From Streptomyces griseus (GTDB taxonomy: Bacteria; Actinomycetota; Actinomycetes; Streptomycetales; Streptomycetaceae): 64,000 nt of DNA. The stretch lies in the NCBI RefSeq assembly GCF_001715295.1, contig NZ_MDKB01000004.1:62001-126000 (forward strand), given 5' to 3'. Numbering within the stretch: the first letter of the stretch is position 1; each line of letters begins with the position of its first letter. The notes beneath the pieces were generated by a model, which worked only from the letters and a program-made list of their open reading frames with translations, was not told the DNA's origin and ran no database searches. This document shows positions 33,607-42,668 of this stretch, piece after piece. The translations under genes and the position numbers were made by a program.

Positions 33607-33941
33607 CTACATGGCACTTCACGCTATGCGCGAAGACTGCGGTATCCGACCCTCGTGTTGCTGTGCAGGGCCGTCTCGGCGGTGCTGACCGGGCGCACTC
33701 GCTCATCGCGGTCAGCGAGTGGATCATGGATGCCCCGCAGCACGTGCTGGACTTCCCCTGCTTCGCTGCCGATCCACTCACCGGTCTGAGACCGGTGCCG
33801 CACGCCGTAGCCGTGCGGCGACTGCTGCAGCGTGTGGACGGTGACGCGCTGGACGCGGCGACCAACGCCCTACAGGAAGCCGACTCGCAGCATGCGCTCC
33901 GACGACATCCACCACAGCCCCATTCCGTCCGAACCGATTGA
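33603..33941 (+). pseudogene. ISAs1-type transposase N-terminal remnant
   Basis: Residues ~30-90 of this frame (LIAVSEWIMDAPQHVLDF, DPLTGLRPVPHAVAVRRLL, RVDGDALDAATNAL) match the N-terminal domain that precedes the DDE domain in ISAs1/H-repeat-type transposases. The catalytic region is absent. The frame ends in unrelated sequence, and another small deletion probably lies before GADRAH. It is a dead element marking the right end of the toxin block. Confidence 0.72.
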
Positions 33942-34056
33942 CAAGCTGGTTCGACAAGATCGCCCACGGATCCTCCCCTGAGGCTCGCCTCAAGTGATCA
34001 ACCCGGACAGATCCTGAGCGTGCGATGATCCCGCCGTTCTGCCGGGCTGCCGGCGC

Positions 34057-35475
34057 TCAGTCCTCGTCCGCCGGGTTCAGCACGATCGTCCCGGAGTCGT
34101 TCGCCGGCCGGCCCTCGTTGGGCATCGTGTACGCGAAGTACGCCCGGCCGGTGGCGTTCTTGATCACCTCGTCGACGTGGAGGCCGAAGGTGGAGGTGCG
34201 GGAGGCGTCCTCCAGGATCGGCGTGTCGAGGTAACAGAGGTAATCGCCCTCGGCGCCTTCCCAGCCCGGGCGGCAGTCCTCGGGAACGGTGGTGACCGTG
34301 GTCCCCGGGGGGAGGTCGACCCAGAAGGTGACCGGTTCGCCGCCGGAGCGGAGCAGGGCCAGCCAGGCGGGGCCGTGGTTGGCGAAACCGATGTCCACCG
34401 ACACGGTGCTGCCCTTGCGGGCCCGCAGCCGCTCACCGGTCAGGTCGAGGTCGAAGGTGTTCGCCGTCGGGAAATCCATCTCCGCGTAGCGGGTGTAACC
34501 GGTCGGGTCCGTGTCCGGCACGCGGACCAGCTCCAGCGACGATCCGTCTCCCGCCCGGTAGTCGCCTTCGGTCAGCAGCTGCCGCGCCTGGTCTGCGGGC
34601 ACCGCGCTGAAGCTGTAGGACATCGTGTCGTAGAGCGCGAAGCCGGCCGTCTCGATCGGGAAGGGCTCGCTCAGCCCGTATGCCGTCTCCCCGGTGAACT
34701 CGCTGTCGAAGATGCAGAGCGCCGTGGAGCGTCCGAGCACATCGTCGGGGTCGCGCGGCTCGTACCAGCAGTTGCTGAAGGTGCTGGGGAAGGACAGGCC
34801 CCGGCTGCCGGTGATCCGCAGGACGACGCCGTCACCGCCCAGCCCGCCGACATTGCGGAAGCCCAGCGGTGCCTGGAAGGTATCACCGGCCTGGAAGCCC
34901 GCGGGCTCGGTCAGCTGATGCATCACCAGCTCCGGGCCTCCCACCAGTACGTCCACCGTGTGCCCGGTGAAGGCCAGCCCCTCGCCCACGGCCGATATCT
35001 CGATGGCGCCGAAATCGCCCGCGGCGCTTTCGTCGGTCACATCGAGGCGGATGCCGCCCAGGTCGTTGTAGTCCTGGCCCGCGTAGATCTCGTAGTCGCT
35101 GCAGGTGGCGACGAGCCCGTCGACGGAGCACCCCTGCCACCCGCCGAGCCGGGAGAAGTCCACTGCGGCGACGCCGGCCAGGGAGCTCGCGTCCACCGTG
35201 ACCGTGTAGTCGCCGGTGTGGATCGGCCAGGTGATGCCGTCGTCGTCCGGTACCGGCTCTCCGGGCGCGCGGAGACCCAGCTCGATCTGCGGCTCACCCG
35301 GCTCACCCGGCTCGCCGGCCTCCGGGTGCAGCGAGAGGTTGACACTGTCAGGGCCGGTGATCGAGACCGGCAGCGGTTCCTCCTGGGCATGGACAGGACC
35401 GGCCAGCGCCGTACCGGCCAGGGCGGCCAGCACGAACGCGGAGAGGGTACGCCGCGCGACGACGAGAGGATTCAT
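34057..35475 (-). CDS. Secreted hypothetical protein with Ig-like/COG1361-type regions
   Basis: This 472-residue protein has a clear Sec signal peptide (ARRTLSAFVLAALAGTALAG, cleavage near AHA/QA around residue 31). A short GEPGEPGEP stretch at ~55 is followed by beta-rich segments of the type seen in cell-wall repeat proteins (FRNVGGLGGDGVVLRITGSR, VSVDIGFANHGPAW). No sorting motif or C-terminal anchor is seen, so it should be released. Several Cys pairs may form disulphides. ATG 35475 is preferred over an upstream in-frame ATG, as GGAAGG precedes it and the signal peptide begins there. Function unknown. Confidence 0.72.
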   Translation of the reverse strand: MNPLVVARRTLSAFVLAALAGTALAGPVHAQEEPLPVSITGPDSVNLSLHPEAGEPGEPGEPQIELGLRAPGEPVPDDDGITWPIHTGDYTVTVDASSLAGVAAVDFSRLGGWQGCSVDGLVATCSDYEIYAGQDYNDLGGIRLDVTDESAAGDFGAIEISAVGEGLAFTGHTVDVLVGGPELVMHQLTEPAGFQAGDTFQAPLGFRNVGGLGGDGVVLRITGSRGLSFPSTFSNCWYEPRDPDDVLGRSTALCIFDSEFTGETAYGLSEPFPIETAGFALYDTMSYSFSAVPADQARQLLTEGDYRAGDGSSLELVRVPDTDPTGYTRYAEMDFPTANTFDLDLTGERLRARKGSTVSVDIGFANHGPAWLALLRSGGEPVTFWVDLPPGTTVTTVPEDCRPGWEGAEGDYLCYLDTPILEDASRTSTFGLHVDEVIKNATGRAYFAYTMPNEGRPANDSGTIVLNPADED

Positions 35476-35686
35476 GAGACCTTCCGCGACTCGGACATCA
35501 TGCGCCCCAGATCGGTGACGCGTACTCATGACCCGTGATTCAGCTGAAAGGTTGCCCAGAAACGCGACATGCCCATGTCGGAAGGGTGGCAGAGAGGGAT
35601 GACCCCTTCCCTGCGTGCCTGCACCTCTGCGAGGGCCCCGGAAGTCCGTGAGGGCCCCCGGGTTCGTCCGAGGTGAAGAGCACCCC

Positions 35687-36892
35687 TCAGCCCCCCGGCG
35701 CGAACAGCGCGTCCTGCGCCGCCTCGCGGGCCGCGAGGACCGCGCCGCTCAGGACCGCGCCACCGCCCAGGCGTCCGGCCCTCACCTCGGTCGGCAGCGG
35801 GGACAGCCGGGCGAGACGCTCCTCGACCCGGGACGCCAGGGCCTCGCCGCCCGCCCGGCCGACCTCGCCCGCCAGGACCACACAGCCCGGGTCGAGCACC
35901 GCGACGACGGAGGCCGCGCCGAGGGCGATCCGGTCGGCGAGCGCCGACAGGAACGCCTCGCCCCGGGGCCCACCGTCGGCGACCGCCGCCTGCACCGCGA
36001 ACGCGGCGGCCGGGTGCTGCTCCCGTTCCCCGTCCGCCGCCCCGGCCGGGACCCGTACGCCGATCCCGTGGACCGCCGCCAGTTCGCAGACGGCTACCGA
36101 GCCGGCCAGGGAATGGAAGCCGCCCTCGCAGTTGACGGCCGAGGGCACGCCCCGCGTGCCGGGTACCGGCAGGAATCCGATCTCGCCCGCGCCCCCGGAC
36201 GCGCCCCGCCGCAGTACCCCGTCCAGCATCACCGCGGCGCCGATGCCGTGCCCCAGCCAGAGCAGGGCGAAGGTGTCCCGGTCCAGGGCCGCCCCGGTAC
36301 GGTGTTCGGCCACGGCGGCCAGGTTGGTCTCGTTCTCCACCACGACCGTCGCGGGCAGCCGCCGCTGGAGCTCCTTGACCAGGCCCCGGTGCCAGGCCGG
36401 CAGGCCGGCGGTGTCCCGGAGTTCGCCGGAGGCCGGGTCGATCAGCCCCGGCGCGCCGATGGCGACGCTGTGCAGCGGCGCCGTTCCGGCCGCGCGGGCG
36501 GTGCGCTCCACCATGGCCACGGCCTGCTCGACGGCCGGCCGGATCCCGGCGTCGCCGCCGATGGGCGAGGTGGCCTCCGCCAGGGTGGCGCCGAGCAGGT
36601 CGGCGACGACCACGGTGACGCTGTCGGTCCGTACGTCGAGTGCGGCCAGGTGTGCCCGGTCGGCGACGATCCCGTACAGCCGCGCGTTGGGGCCGCGCCG
36701 CTGGGAGCCGCTCTCCCCCACCACCCGGACCAGGCCGGCCTCCTGCAGCCGGTCCACCAGGTCGGCGACGGTGGGGCGGGACAGTCCGGTCAGGGTCTTC
36801 AGCTGCGTGGCCGTCAGCGGGCCGTCCTGCTGGAGCAGTCGCAGGGCGAGCCGGTCGTTGATGGCCCGGGCGGTGCTCGGGGATGCGGGCAT
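35687..36892 (-). CDS. ROK-family transcriptional repressor
   Basis: This 401-residue protein has an N-terminal winged helix (residues ~10-65, PLTATQLKTLTGLSRPTVAD) and a ROK sugar-kinase-like domain (GHGIGAAVMLDG, GASGGAGEIGF). The usual zinc motif CxCGxxGCxE is reduced to a single Cys (NCEGGF), so it may not bind zinc. It probably senses a sugar and represses itself and the divergent transporter through the palindrome at 36939. ATG 36892 has GGAAGGATC upstream. Confidence 0.9.
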   Translation of the reverse strand: MPASPSTARAINDRLALRLLQQDGPLTATQLKTLTGLSRPTVADLVDRLQEAGLVRVVGESGSQRRGPNARLYGIVADRAHLAALDVRTDSVTVVVADLLGATLAEATSPIGGDAGIRPAVEQAVAMVERTARAAGTAPLHSVAIGAPGLIDPASGELRDTAGLPAWHRGLVKELQRRLPATVVVENETNLAAVAEHRTGAALDRDTFALLWLGHGIGAAVMLDGVLRRGASGGAGEIGFLPVPGTRGVPSAVNCEGGFHSLAGSVAVCELAAVHGIGVRVPAGAADGEREQHPAAAFAVQAAVADGGPRGEAFLSALADRIALGAASVVAVLDPGCVVLAGEVGRAGGEALASRVEERLARLSPLPTEVRAGRLGGGAVLSGAVLAAREAAQDALFAPGG

Positions 36893-36938
36893 GCGGGGAT
36901 CCTTCCAGATCACTGCGGGTCCGCCCTCACGGGCTATT

Positions 36939-36959
36939 TATCAGGCAGGGTTCCTGATA
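36939..36959. promoter_or_regulatory. ROK-type operator TATCAGG-N7-CCTGATA
   Basis: A perfect 7-base inverted repeat lies midway between the divergent ROK repressor and MFS genes. It sits in an AT-rich pocket of otherwise GC-rich DNA. Position and symmetry make it the likely repressor site for both. Confidence 0.7.
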
Positions 36960-37031
36960 GTTTACGGCCCGCACCGCAGAGCGGACGCCCAAGGCGCCGG
37001 CGGTCGACCAATCCAGGGGAGAGTACGGCGT

Positions 37032-38261
37032 ATGACGACGGATTCAACGGCTCCGGTCTTCGGTTCGGAGCAGGTCAGGCGGGCGAGGTACGCGGTGGCC
37101 GCGGTCTTCGCCGTGCACGGGGCGGTGACCGGCAGCTTCGCGACCCGCGTGCCGTGGATCCAGGACCACGCCTCGGTCAGCGCGGGCCAGCTGGGGCTCG
37201 CCCTCGCCTTCCCCGCCATCGGCGCGACCCTCGCGATGCCGCTGGCCGGCCGCGTCAGTCACCGCTTCGGGGCCCGGACGGCCCTGCGCGGGCTGCTGGC
37301 TCTCTGGACGTTGTCGCTGGTCCTGCCGGCTGTCGCCCCGAACCTCCTGACGCTCTGCGTCGCGCTCTTCGTGTACGGGGCGAGTGCCGGGATGTCCGAC
37401 GTGGTGATGAACGCGCTCGGGGTCGAGGTGGAGAACCGGCTCGACAGGTCGATCATGTCCGGGCTCCACGGCATGTGGAGCGTGGGCGCCCTGATCGGTT
37501 CGGCGGCCGGTACCGTCGCCGCCCACGTCGGGGCGGACGCCCGGCTGCATCACGCGGTGGCCGCAGGGGTGCTCACCGTGCTCGGACTGGCCGCCTGCGG
37601 CGGCGTACTGGACCTGCGCAGCGAACCGGACGAGGAGCCGCCGCCGCGCTTCACCCTGCCGCCGAAGTCGGCCCTGCTCATCGGTGCGGTCGGCTTCTGC
37701 GCGGTGTTCGCCGAGGGTGCCAGCATGGACTGGTCGGCGGTCTACCTGAGGGACGTCATGGACAGTTCGGCCGGGCTCGCGGCGGCCTCGACCACGGCGT
37801 TCGCCCTGACGATGGCCGTGGCCCGCATCGCCGGCGACAAGGTCGTCGACCGTTTCGGGGCCGTGCGGACCGTACGTATCGGCGGGGTCCTGGCCACGGC
37901 GGGCGGGCTGCTGGTGGTCCTGTCGCCGAACACGGCGCTCGCGCTCTGCGGCTTCGGGCTGCTCGGCCTGGGTGTCGCGGTCGTCGTGCCGCTGGCGTTC
38001 GCGGCCGCCGGGCGCAGCGGGCCGAACCCGAGCCGGGCCATCGCAGGTGTGGCCACCATCACGTACACCTCCGGTCTGATCGCCCCGTCCGCGATCGGGT
38101 CGCTGGCCGAGGCGACGTCCCTGCTCGTGTCCTTCGGCCTCGTGACGGTGCTGGCCTTCGGACTGGTGCTGGGCGCCGGGGTGCTGCGCGGGGGCGACCG
38201 GAAGGTCGCCGAGGGGGGCGTACGGGCTGCCGCCCCGGCCGCGAGCACGACCGGGGACTGA
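37032..38261 (+). CDS. MFS transporter
   Basis: This 409-residue integral membrane protein has about 12 hydrophobic helices and the loop-2 motif GRVSHRFGAR typical of the major facilitator superfamily (YbjJ/fucose-permease-like group). The charge pattern and lack of extra domains suggest a proton-linked carrier for a sugar or drug. It is divergent from the ROK repressor, which probably controls it. ATG 37032 is chosen because GGGGAGAG precedes it; longer in-frame starts run back through the repressor gene. Confidence 0.88.
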   Translation: MTTDSTAPVFGSEQVRRARYAVAAVFAVHGAVTGSFATRVPWIQDHASVSAGQLGLALAFPAIGATLAMPLAGRVSHRFGARTALRGLLALWTLSLVLPAVAPNLLTLCVALFVYGASAGMSDVVMNALGVEVENRLDRSIMSGLHGMWSVGALIGSAAGTVAAHVGADARLHHAVAAGVLTVLGLAACGGVLDLRSEPDEEPPPRFTLPPKSALLIGAVGFCAVFAEGASMDWSAVYLRDVMDSSAGLAAASTTAFALTMAVARIAGDKVVDRFGAVRTVRIGGVLATAGGLLVVLSPNTALALCGFGLLGLGVAVVVPLAFAAAGRSGPNPSRAIAGVATITYTSGLIAPSAIGSLAEATSLLVSFGLVTVLAFGLVLGAGVLRGGDRKVAEGGVRAAAPAASTTGD

Positions 38262-38588
38262 GCGGCGGCCGGTACCGGAGCACACGTGCTCCCGCCGGCA
38301 GCGGGGCACGGCCACCGTTCCCGTGCGGGTCCCGACCGGGACCCGGTGGCGGCACGGTCCGGTCCCGAGGCCGGGACCCTGCGGCGGGCCCGCCCCGGAG
38401 CCCCGGAGCCGCCGCGTCCCGCGGCCTCGGGACCGGAAGAGCGCATCGGGACCCGGAGAGCGCACCCCGCCGGGAGCGGGGGGCGGGGGCCGAGCGCGAG
38501 GTCACGGGGTCGCGGCACTACCATGGCTCTGATTTTTCTCGCGGTGGGGACCACGACGGGCACACCGCACACATCGACAGGAGTGACC
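38262..38588. other. Gap between MFS and permease genes with tandem hairpins
   Basis: This 327-base gap holds two adjacent hairpins, CGGGTCCC-GACC-GGGACCCG (38326-38345) and GGTCCCG-AGGC-CGGGACC (38361-38378). They share the GGTCCC/GGGACC core. More half-copies follow at ~38425 and ~38448. No gene is supported. The permease promoter must be near the AT-rich bases at 38530-38540. Confidence 0.55.
38326..38378 (+). terminator. Twin hairpins after the MFS gene
   Basis: Two perfect stems of 8 and 7 bases with 4-base loops stand in tandem about 65 and 100 bases after the MFS stop. They probably end the MFS transcript. Confidence 0.5.
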
Positions 38589-39974
38589 ATGGGCGGCCTC
38601 GGCGTGCGCTGGACCTTGCACGGCGACGGGAAGACCCCCGCGCCGGGGGCCGTGGTGCGCCCCGACGAGCGGCTCTCCTGGCCCCGTACTTTCGGACTCG
38701 GCGCCCAGCACGTGGTCGCCATGTTCGGCGCGTCCTTCGTGGCGCCGGTCCTGATGGGCCTGGACCCCAACCTCGCCATCATGATGTCCGGCGTCGCGAC
38801 CGCCATCTTCCTGTTGTCCACACGGGGCCGGGTGCCCAGTTACCTCGGGTGCTCCCTGTCCTTCGTGGGCGTCGCCGCCACGATCCGGGCGAGCGGCGGC
38901 ACGAGTGCCACCGTGACGGGCGCGGTGCTGGTGGTCGGTGCGGTGCTGTTCCTGGTGGGGCTCACCGTGCAGCGGTTCGGTGCGCGGATCATCCACGCGG
39001 CGATGCCGCCGGTGGTGACCGGCGCCGTCGTCATGCTGATCGGTTTCAACCTGGCACCGGTCACCGCGTCGACGTACTGGCCCCAGGACCAGTGGACGGC
39101 TCTGCTGGTCATGCTGTTCACCGGGCTCGCCGTGGTCTGCCTGCGGGGGTTCTTCTCCCGTATCGCGATCTTCCTGGGGCTCGTCTTCGGGTACGCGCTG
39201 TCCTGGGTGCTCGACCGCGTCTTCGGCAAGATCCACTCGCCGGCGGGCGGGGCCGAGGCCGTCGACCACTGGCGCCTCGACCTGTCCGCCGTGGCGCACG
39301 CCGACTGGATCGGGCTGCCGTCCTTCCACGCGCCGAGCTTCGAGTGGTCGGCGATCCTGGTGGCGCTGCCGGTCGTGATCGCCCTGGTCGCGGAGAACGC
39401 CGGACACGTGAAGGCCGTCGGTGAGATGACCGGCGACCCGCTCGACGACGAACTGGGCACCGCCATCGCGGCGGACGGCGCCGCCTCGATGCTGTCCACC
39501 GCCGTGGGCGGTCCGCCCAACACGACGTACTCCGAGAACATCGGCGTGATGGCGGCGACCCGTGTCTACTCCACCGCCGCCTACTGGGCAGCCGCCTTCT
39601 TCGCGCTGCTGTTCGGCCTCTGCCCCAAGTTCGGTGCGGTCGTCGCCGCGATCCCCGGCGGTGTGCTGGGCGGCATCACCGTCATCCTGTACGGGATGAT
39701 CGGCCTGCTGGGCGCCCAGATCTGGCTGAACGCCAAGGTCGACCTGCGCAACCCGCTCAACCTCGTACCGGCCGCCGCGGGCATCATCATCGGCGTCGGC
39801 GGCGTCAGCCTGAAGATCACCGACAACTTCGAGCTGGGCGGCATCGCCCTCGGCACCCTCGTCGTGATCACGGGCTACCACACCCTGCGGGCCTTCGCCC
39901 CCGCGCACCTCAAGACGCAGGAGCCCCTGCTCGACTCGGGGACCTCCACGTACGACGAGAAGCCGCCGGCCTGA
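38589..39974 (+). CDS. Uracil/xanthine permease, nucleobase:cation symporter-2 family
   Basis: This 461-residue integral membrane carrier probably imports uracil or a purine base with protons or sodium. It has ~14 hydrophobic segments. Family signatures include GAQHVVAMFGASFVAPVLMG near residue 40 and PVVIALVAENAGHVKAVGEM with the conserved Glu. TAVGGPPNTTYSENIGVMAA is the hallmark Q/N-x-G motif region. ATG 38589 follows AGGAGTG. It is not in an operon with the pyr genes but shares their physiology. Confidence 0.92.
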   Translation: MGGLGVRWTLHGDGKTPAPGAVVRPDERLSWPRTFGLGAQHVVAMFGASFVAPVLMGLDPNLAIMMSGVATAIFLLSTRGRVPSYLGCSLSFVGVAATIRASGGTSATVTGAVLVVGAVLFLVGLTVQRFGARIIHAAMPPVVTGAVVMLIGFNLAPVTASTYWPQDQWTALLVMLFTGLAVVCLRGFFSRIAIFLGLVFGYALSWVLDRVFGKIHSPAGGAEAVDHWRLDLSAVAHADWIGLPSFHAPSFEWSAILVALPVVIALVAENAGHVKAVGEMTGDPLDDELGTAIAADGAASMLSTAVGGPPNTTYSENIGVMAATRVYSTAAYWAAAFFALLFGLCPKFGAVVAAIPGGVLGGITVILYGMIGLLGAQIWLNAKVDLRNPLNLVPAAAGIIIGVGGVSLKITDNFELGGIALGTLVVITGYHTLRAFAPAHLKTQEPLLDSGTSTYDEKPPA

Positions 39975-40106
39975 GCGGTCCGACGGCCGCACGGGGAGTG
40001 CGTGACCGGCACGGCGTTCCCTCCCCCGGCGCCCCGCGTTCGCCCGTTCCGATGAACGCCCGGCCCGTCGGCCCCGTGGCGGGGCCGCGGCTGGGACGCT
40101 GCGCGG

Positions 40107-40826
40107 ATGAAGCGGTTCGAGCAGTTCGCGGATCCGGCCGGCACGGTGGCCGATGGCAGCAGAGTGGCCGATGTCGACACGGTGATCGAACGGATGCGCG
40201 GCCTCCGCTCCGGCTGGCCGCCGGGGGACGGTGTCGCGGTCTTCAACGAGGTCTACCTGAGGGTCACCGTGGCCCTCGGCGCGCGGATCGGGCAGGGCGC
40301 CTTCGCCGACCGGGCGGCCGTGTCCGCGCTGGACGTCCGGTTCGCGGAGCGCTACCTGGCGGCGGTCGACACGGCCGAGGCGGGCGGGGACCCGCCCGCG
40401 TGCTGGCGTCCCCTGTTCCAGTTCCGGGGCCACCCGGGGCTCCGCCCCCTCCAGTTCGCGCTGGCCGGGATCAACGCCCACATCGGCCACGACCTCGCCC
40501 TGGCCGTCGTGGACACCTGCCGCGCGCTCGACTGCGCTCCCCGGGACCTGGAGGAGGAGTTCGAGCGGGTGGGTGACCTCCTCGCGGTGCTGGAGGAGCA
40601 GATCCGCGACGGTCTGATGCCGGGACCCGATCTGCTCGAGGTCGCCGACCCCCTCACCCACCTGGCAGGGGTCTGGAGCCTGGAGCGGGCCCGCGAGGCG
40701 GCGTGGACCGCCGCAGGGGTGCTGTGGCGGCTGCGTGGCCTGCCGCTGCTGGCCGAGGAGTTCCGGGCCCGTACGGACGCGGGGGTCGGCCTGGTGGGGC
40801 GCTTCCTGCTCACTCCCTGCCGCTGA
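40107..40826 (+). CDS. DUF5995 family protein
   Basis: This 239-residue soluble helical protein is of unknown role and matches the DUF5995 pattern: WPPGDGVAVFNEVYLRVT near residue 40, WRPLFQFRGHPGLRPLQFAL and GINAHIGHDLALA. The conserved His residues could bind metal. ATG at 40107. A hairpin at 40845-40874 separates it from the convergent amine oxidase gene. Confidence 0.8.
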   Translation: MKRFEQFADPAGTVADGSRVADVDTVIERMRGLRSGWPPGDGVAVFNEVYLRVTVALGARIGQGAFADRAAVSALDVRFAERYLAAVDTAEAGGDPPACWRPLFQFRGHPGLRPLQFALAGINAHIGHDLALAVVDTCRALDCAPRDLEEEFERVGDLLAVLEEQIRDGLMPGPDLLEVADPLTHLAGVWSLERAREAAWTAAGVLWRLRGLPLLAEEFRARTDAGVGLVGRFLLTPCR

Positions 40827-40844
40827 CTCCCCTCCCCGTACGGC

Positions 40845-40874
40845 GCGGGGGCCCGAAGGCGTCCGGGCCCCCGC
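40845..40874. terminator. Hairpin between convergent DUF5995 and amine oxidase genes
   Basis: GCGGGGGCCCG pairs with CGGGCCCCCGC (11 bases, 8-base loop) between the two stops. It can serve both directions. Confidence 0.75.
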
Positions 40875-40882
40875 CCGCCGTC

Positions 40883-42574
40883 TCAGTCCTCCGGCAGCTC
40901 GACCGGGGCGATCTCGTCGTAGACGTCGCCGGGGCCGGGGTTCGTCGGGTCCGTCGCGCCGCCGAACTGGGTCATGACGCCCCAGACGGCGTTCAGCGCG
41001 GTCTGCACGGCGCCCTCCGCCCAGCCTGCCGTCCACGAGATGTCGTCGCCGGCCAGGAACAGACCCCGCTTGTCGGCGGGCAGCCGGTCCTGCATGAAGT
41101 GGGTGAACAGCCGCCGCTGGTAACGGTAGTGGCCGGGCAGGTTGGCCTTGAACGCCCCCATGAACCAGGGCTCGTTCTCCCAGGAGACGGTGACGGGGTT
41201 GCCGATGATGTGCTTCCGGATGTCGACGCCCGGATAGATCTCGCCCAGCGACTTGAGCATGACCTCCATGCGCTCGTTCGGTGACAGCGGCAGCCACTTC
41301 AGGCTGTCGTCGCACCAGGTGTACGAGAGGCAGATGACGGCCGGCTTGTCCGGGCCGTCGTCCAGCAGGTACGTGCCCCGCGTCATCCGGTCCGTGAGCG
41401 TCATGGACATCCGGTCGCGGCCCGTCACCTCGTCCTTGTCCAGCCAGAAGGGCCGGTCCACGGGGACGAACAGCTTGGAGGACTCCATGTAGTGGGTGCG
41501 CTCCATCGCCGTCCAGTGGTCGATCGGGAAGAGCGCGTCGTCGCAGGCGATCTTGGACAGCAGCAGCCAGGACTGGCCGGTGAAGACCGCGGCCCGGTAG
41601 GTGCGGATGTCGCCGGTGGCGTCGGTGACCGTGATCCGGTTCCCGGCGGTTCGGTCGAGCCGGGTCACGGCGGGGCGCGGCTCTCCGCCGTGCAGCGAGG
41701 CCAGCGACGTACCCAGCGGCCAGTGCACGATCTTCTCCGGCTCGCGGTCCCACAGCCGCAGCGGGAGTTGCTGGCTTCCGCCCACGATCCCGCGGTGGTG
41801 GTCGTCGGCCTCGGTGTAGACGACCCGGAGGATCTCCAGGATGGAGTTGGGGAAGTCGGTGTCCCAGCCGCCGGTACCGAACCCGACCTGGCCGAAGATC
41901 TCACGGTGCCGGAAGGACGTGAACGCCTCGGAGTCGCAGAGGAAGCCGTAGAAGGTCTGGTTGTCGAGCTTCTCGACGAGCTTCGCCCAGATCTCCCGGA
42001 TGCGGGGCACGTCGCGCTCGCGCATCGCACGGTTCATGTCCGAGAAGTCGGCCCCCTCCTCCAGGCAGGCGCTCCACGCGTCGGCGACGTCGCGGTAGAC
42101 CTGCGGGAGGTCGTCGATCGTCCTCGCGTAGTGGGACTCGCCCTTGAGGTCGACGACGGTCGACGGGGTCGCCGGGGAGAGGGGGTTGGGGAACGGCTCG
42201 GTTCGCAGGCCCACGAGGTCGATGTAGTGCTGGAGCGCCGTGGAGGAGGGCGGGAAGCGCATGGCCCCCATCTCGGCGGTCAGCGAGGGGTCGCATCCTT
42301 CGAAACCGACCGTCCGCAGCCGGCCGCCGATCCGGTCCGCCTCGTGGACGACCGGCTTCAGGCCCATCTTCATCAGCTCGTAGGCGGCGATCATGCCCGA
42401 GAGCCCGCCGCCGATGACGGCGACCTCGGTCCCGTGTTCGGTCGCCGGTATCTGACCGATGCCCGCCGGGTGGGCGAGGAAGTCGTCGTAGGCGTAGGGG
42501 AAGTCCGGCCCGAACATGGTGATCGGCGGCTGCGCGTCGGTGTGCTGGACGGCGTTGGGGACCGTGGACGTCAT
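40883..42574 (-). CDS. Flavin-dependent monoamine oxidase
   Basis: This 563-residue FAD enzyme oxidatively deaminates an amine or amino acid to an aldehyde or keto compound. The dinucleotide motif VIGGGLSGMIAAYEL (~53-67) is followed by the second FAD contact EADRIGGR. A C-terminal FAD motif (GLFLAGDDISWTAGWAEGAV) completes the amine-oxidase fold. No signal peptide is present, so it acts in the cytoplasm. ATG 42574 is used; the extra N-terminus of a longer in-frame start is Pro/Arg-rich. It is 94 bases after the nitrilase gene on the same strand, in an apparent catabolic operon. Confidence 0.9.
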   Translation of the reverse strand: MTSTVPNAVQHTDAQPPITMFGPDFPYAYDDFLAHPAGIGQIPATEHGTEVAVIGGGLSGMIAAYELMKMGLKPVVHEADRIGGRLRTVGFEGCDPSLTAEMGAMRFPPSSTALQHYIDLVGLRTEPFPNPLSPATPSTVVDLKGESHYARTIDDLPQVYRDVADAWSACLEEGADFSDMNRAMRERDVPRIREIWAKLVEKLDNQTFYGFLCDSEAFTSFRHREIFGQVGFGTGGWDTDFPNSILEILRVVYTEADDHHRGIVGGSQQLPLRLWDREPEKIVHWPLGTSLASLHGGEPRPAVTRLDRTAGNRITVTDATGDIRTYRAAVFTGQSWLLLSKIACDDALFPIDHWTAMERTHYMESSKLFVPVDRPFWLDKDEVTGRDRMSMTLTDRMTRGTYLLDDGPDKPAVICLSYTWCDDSLKWLPLSPNERMEVMLKSLGEIYPGVDIRKHIIGNPVTVSWENEPWFMGAFKANLPGHYRYQRRLFTHFMQDRLPADKRGLFLAGDDISWTAGWAEGAVQTALNAVWGVMTQFGGATDPTNPGPGDVYDEIAPVELPED

Positions 42575-42668
42575 GGGGTACGGACTCCTTGCGGGGGAAC
42601 GCGGGGAACGCGGGGGCACAGAAGGGCGGAGCGGGAGGGCGGATCCGGCGCGGGGCGGGCCGGGAGGA

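Noticed and set aside
37044..38465. Long antisense frames over the MFS and permease genes
   Set aside because: These are Arg/Pro/Gly-rich shadows caused by codon bias; the plus-strand genes have clear families.
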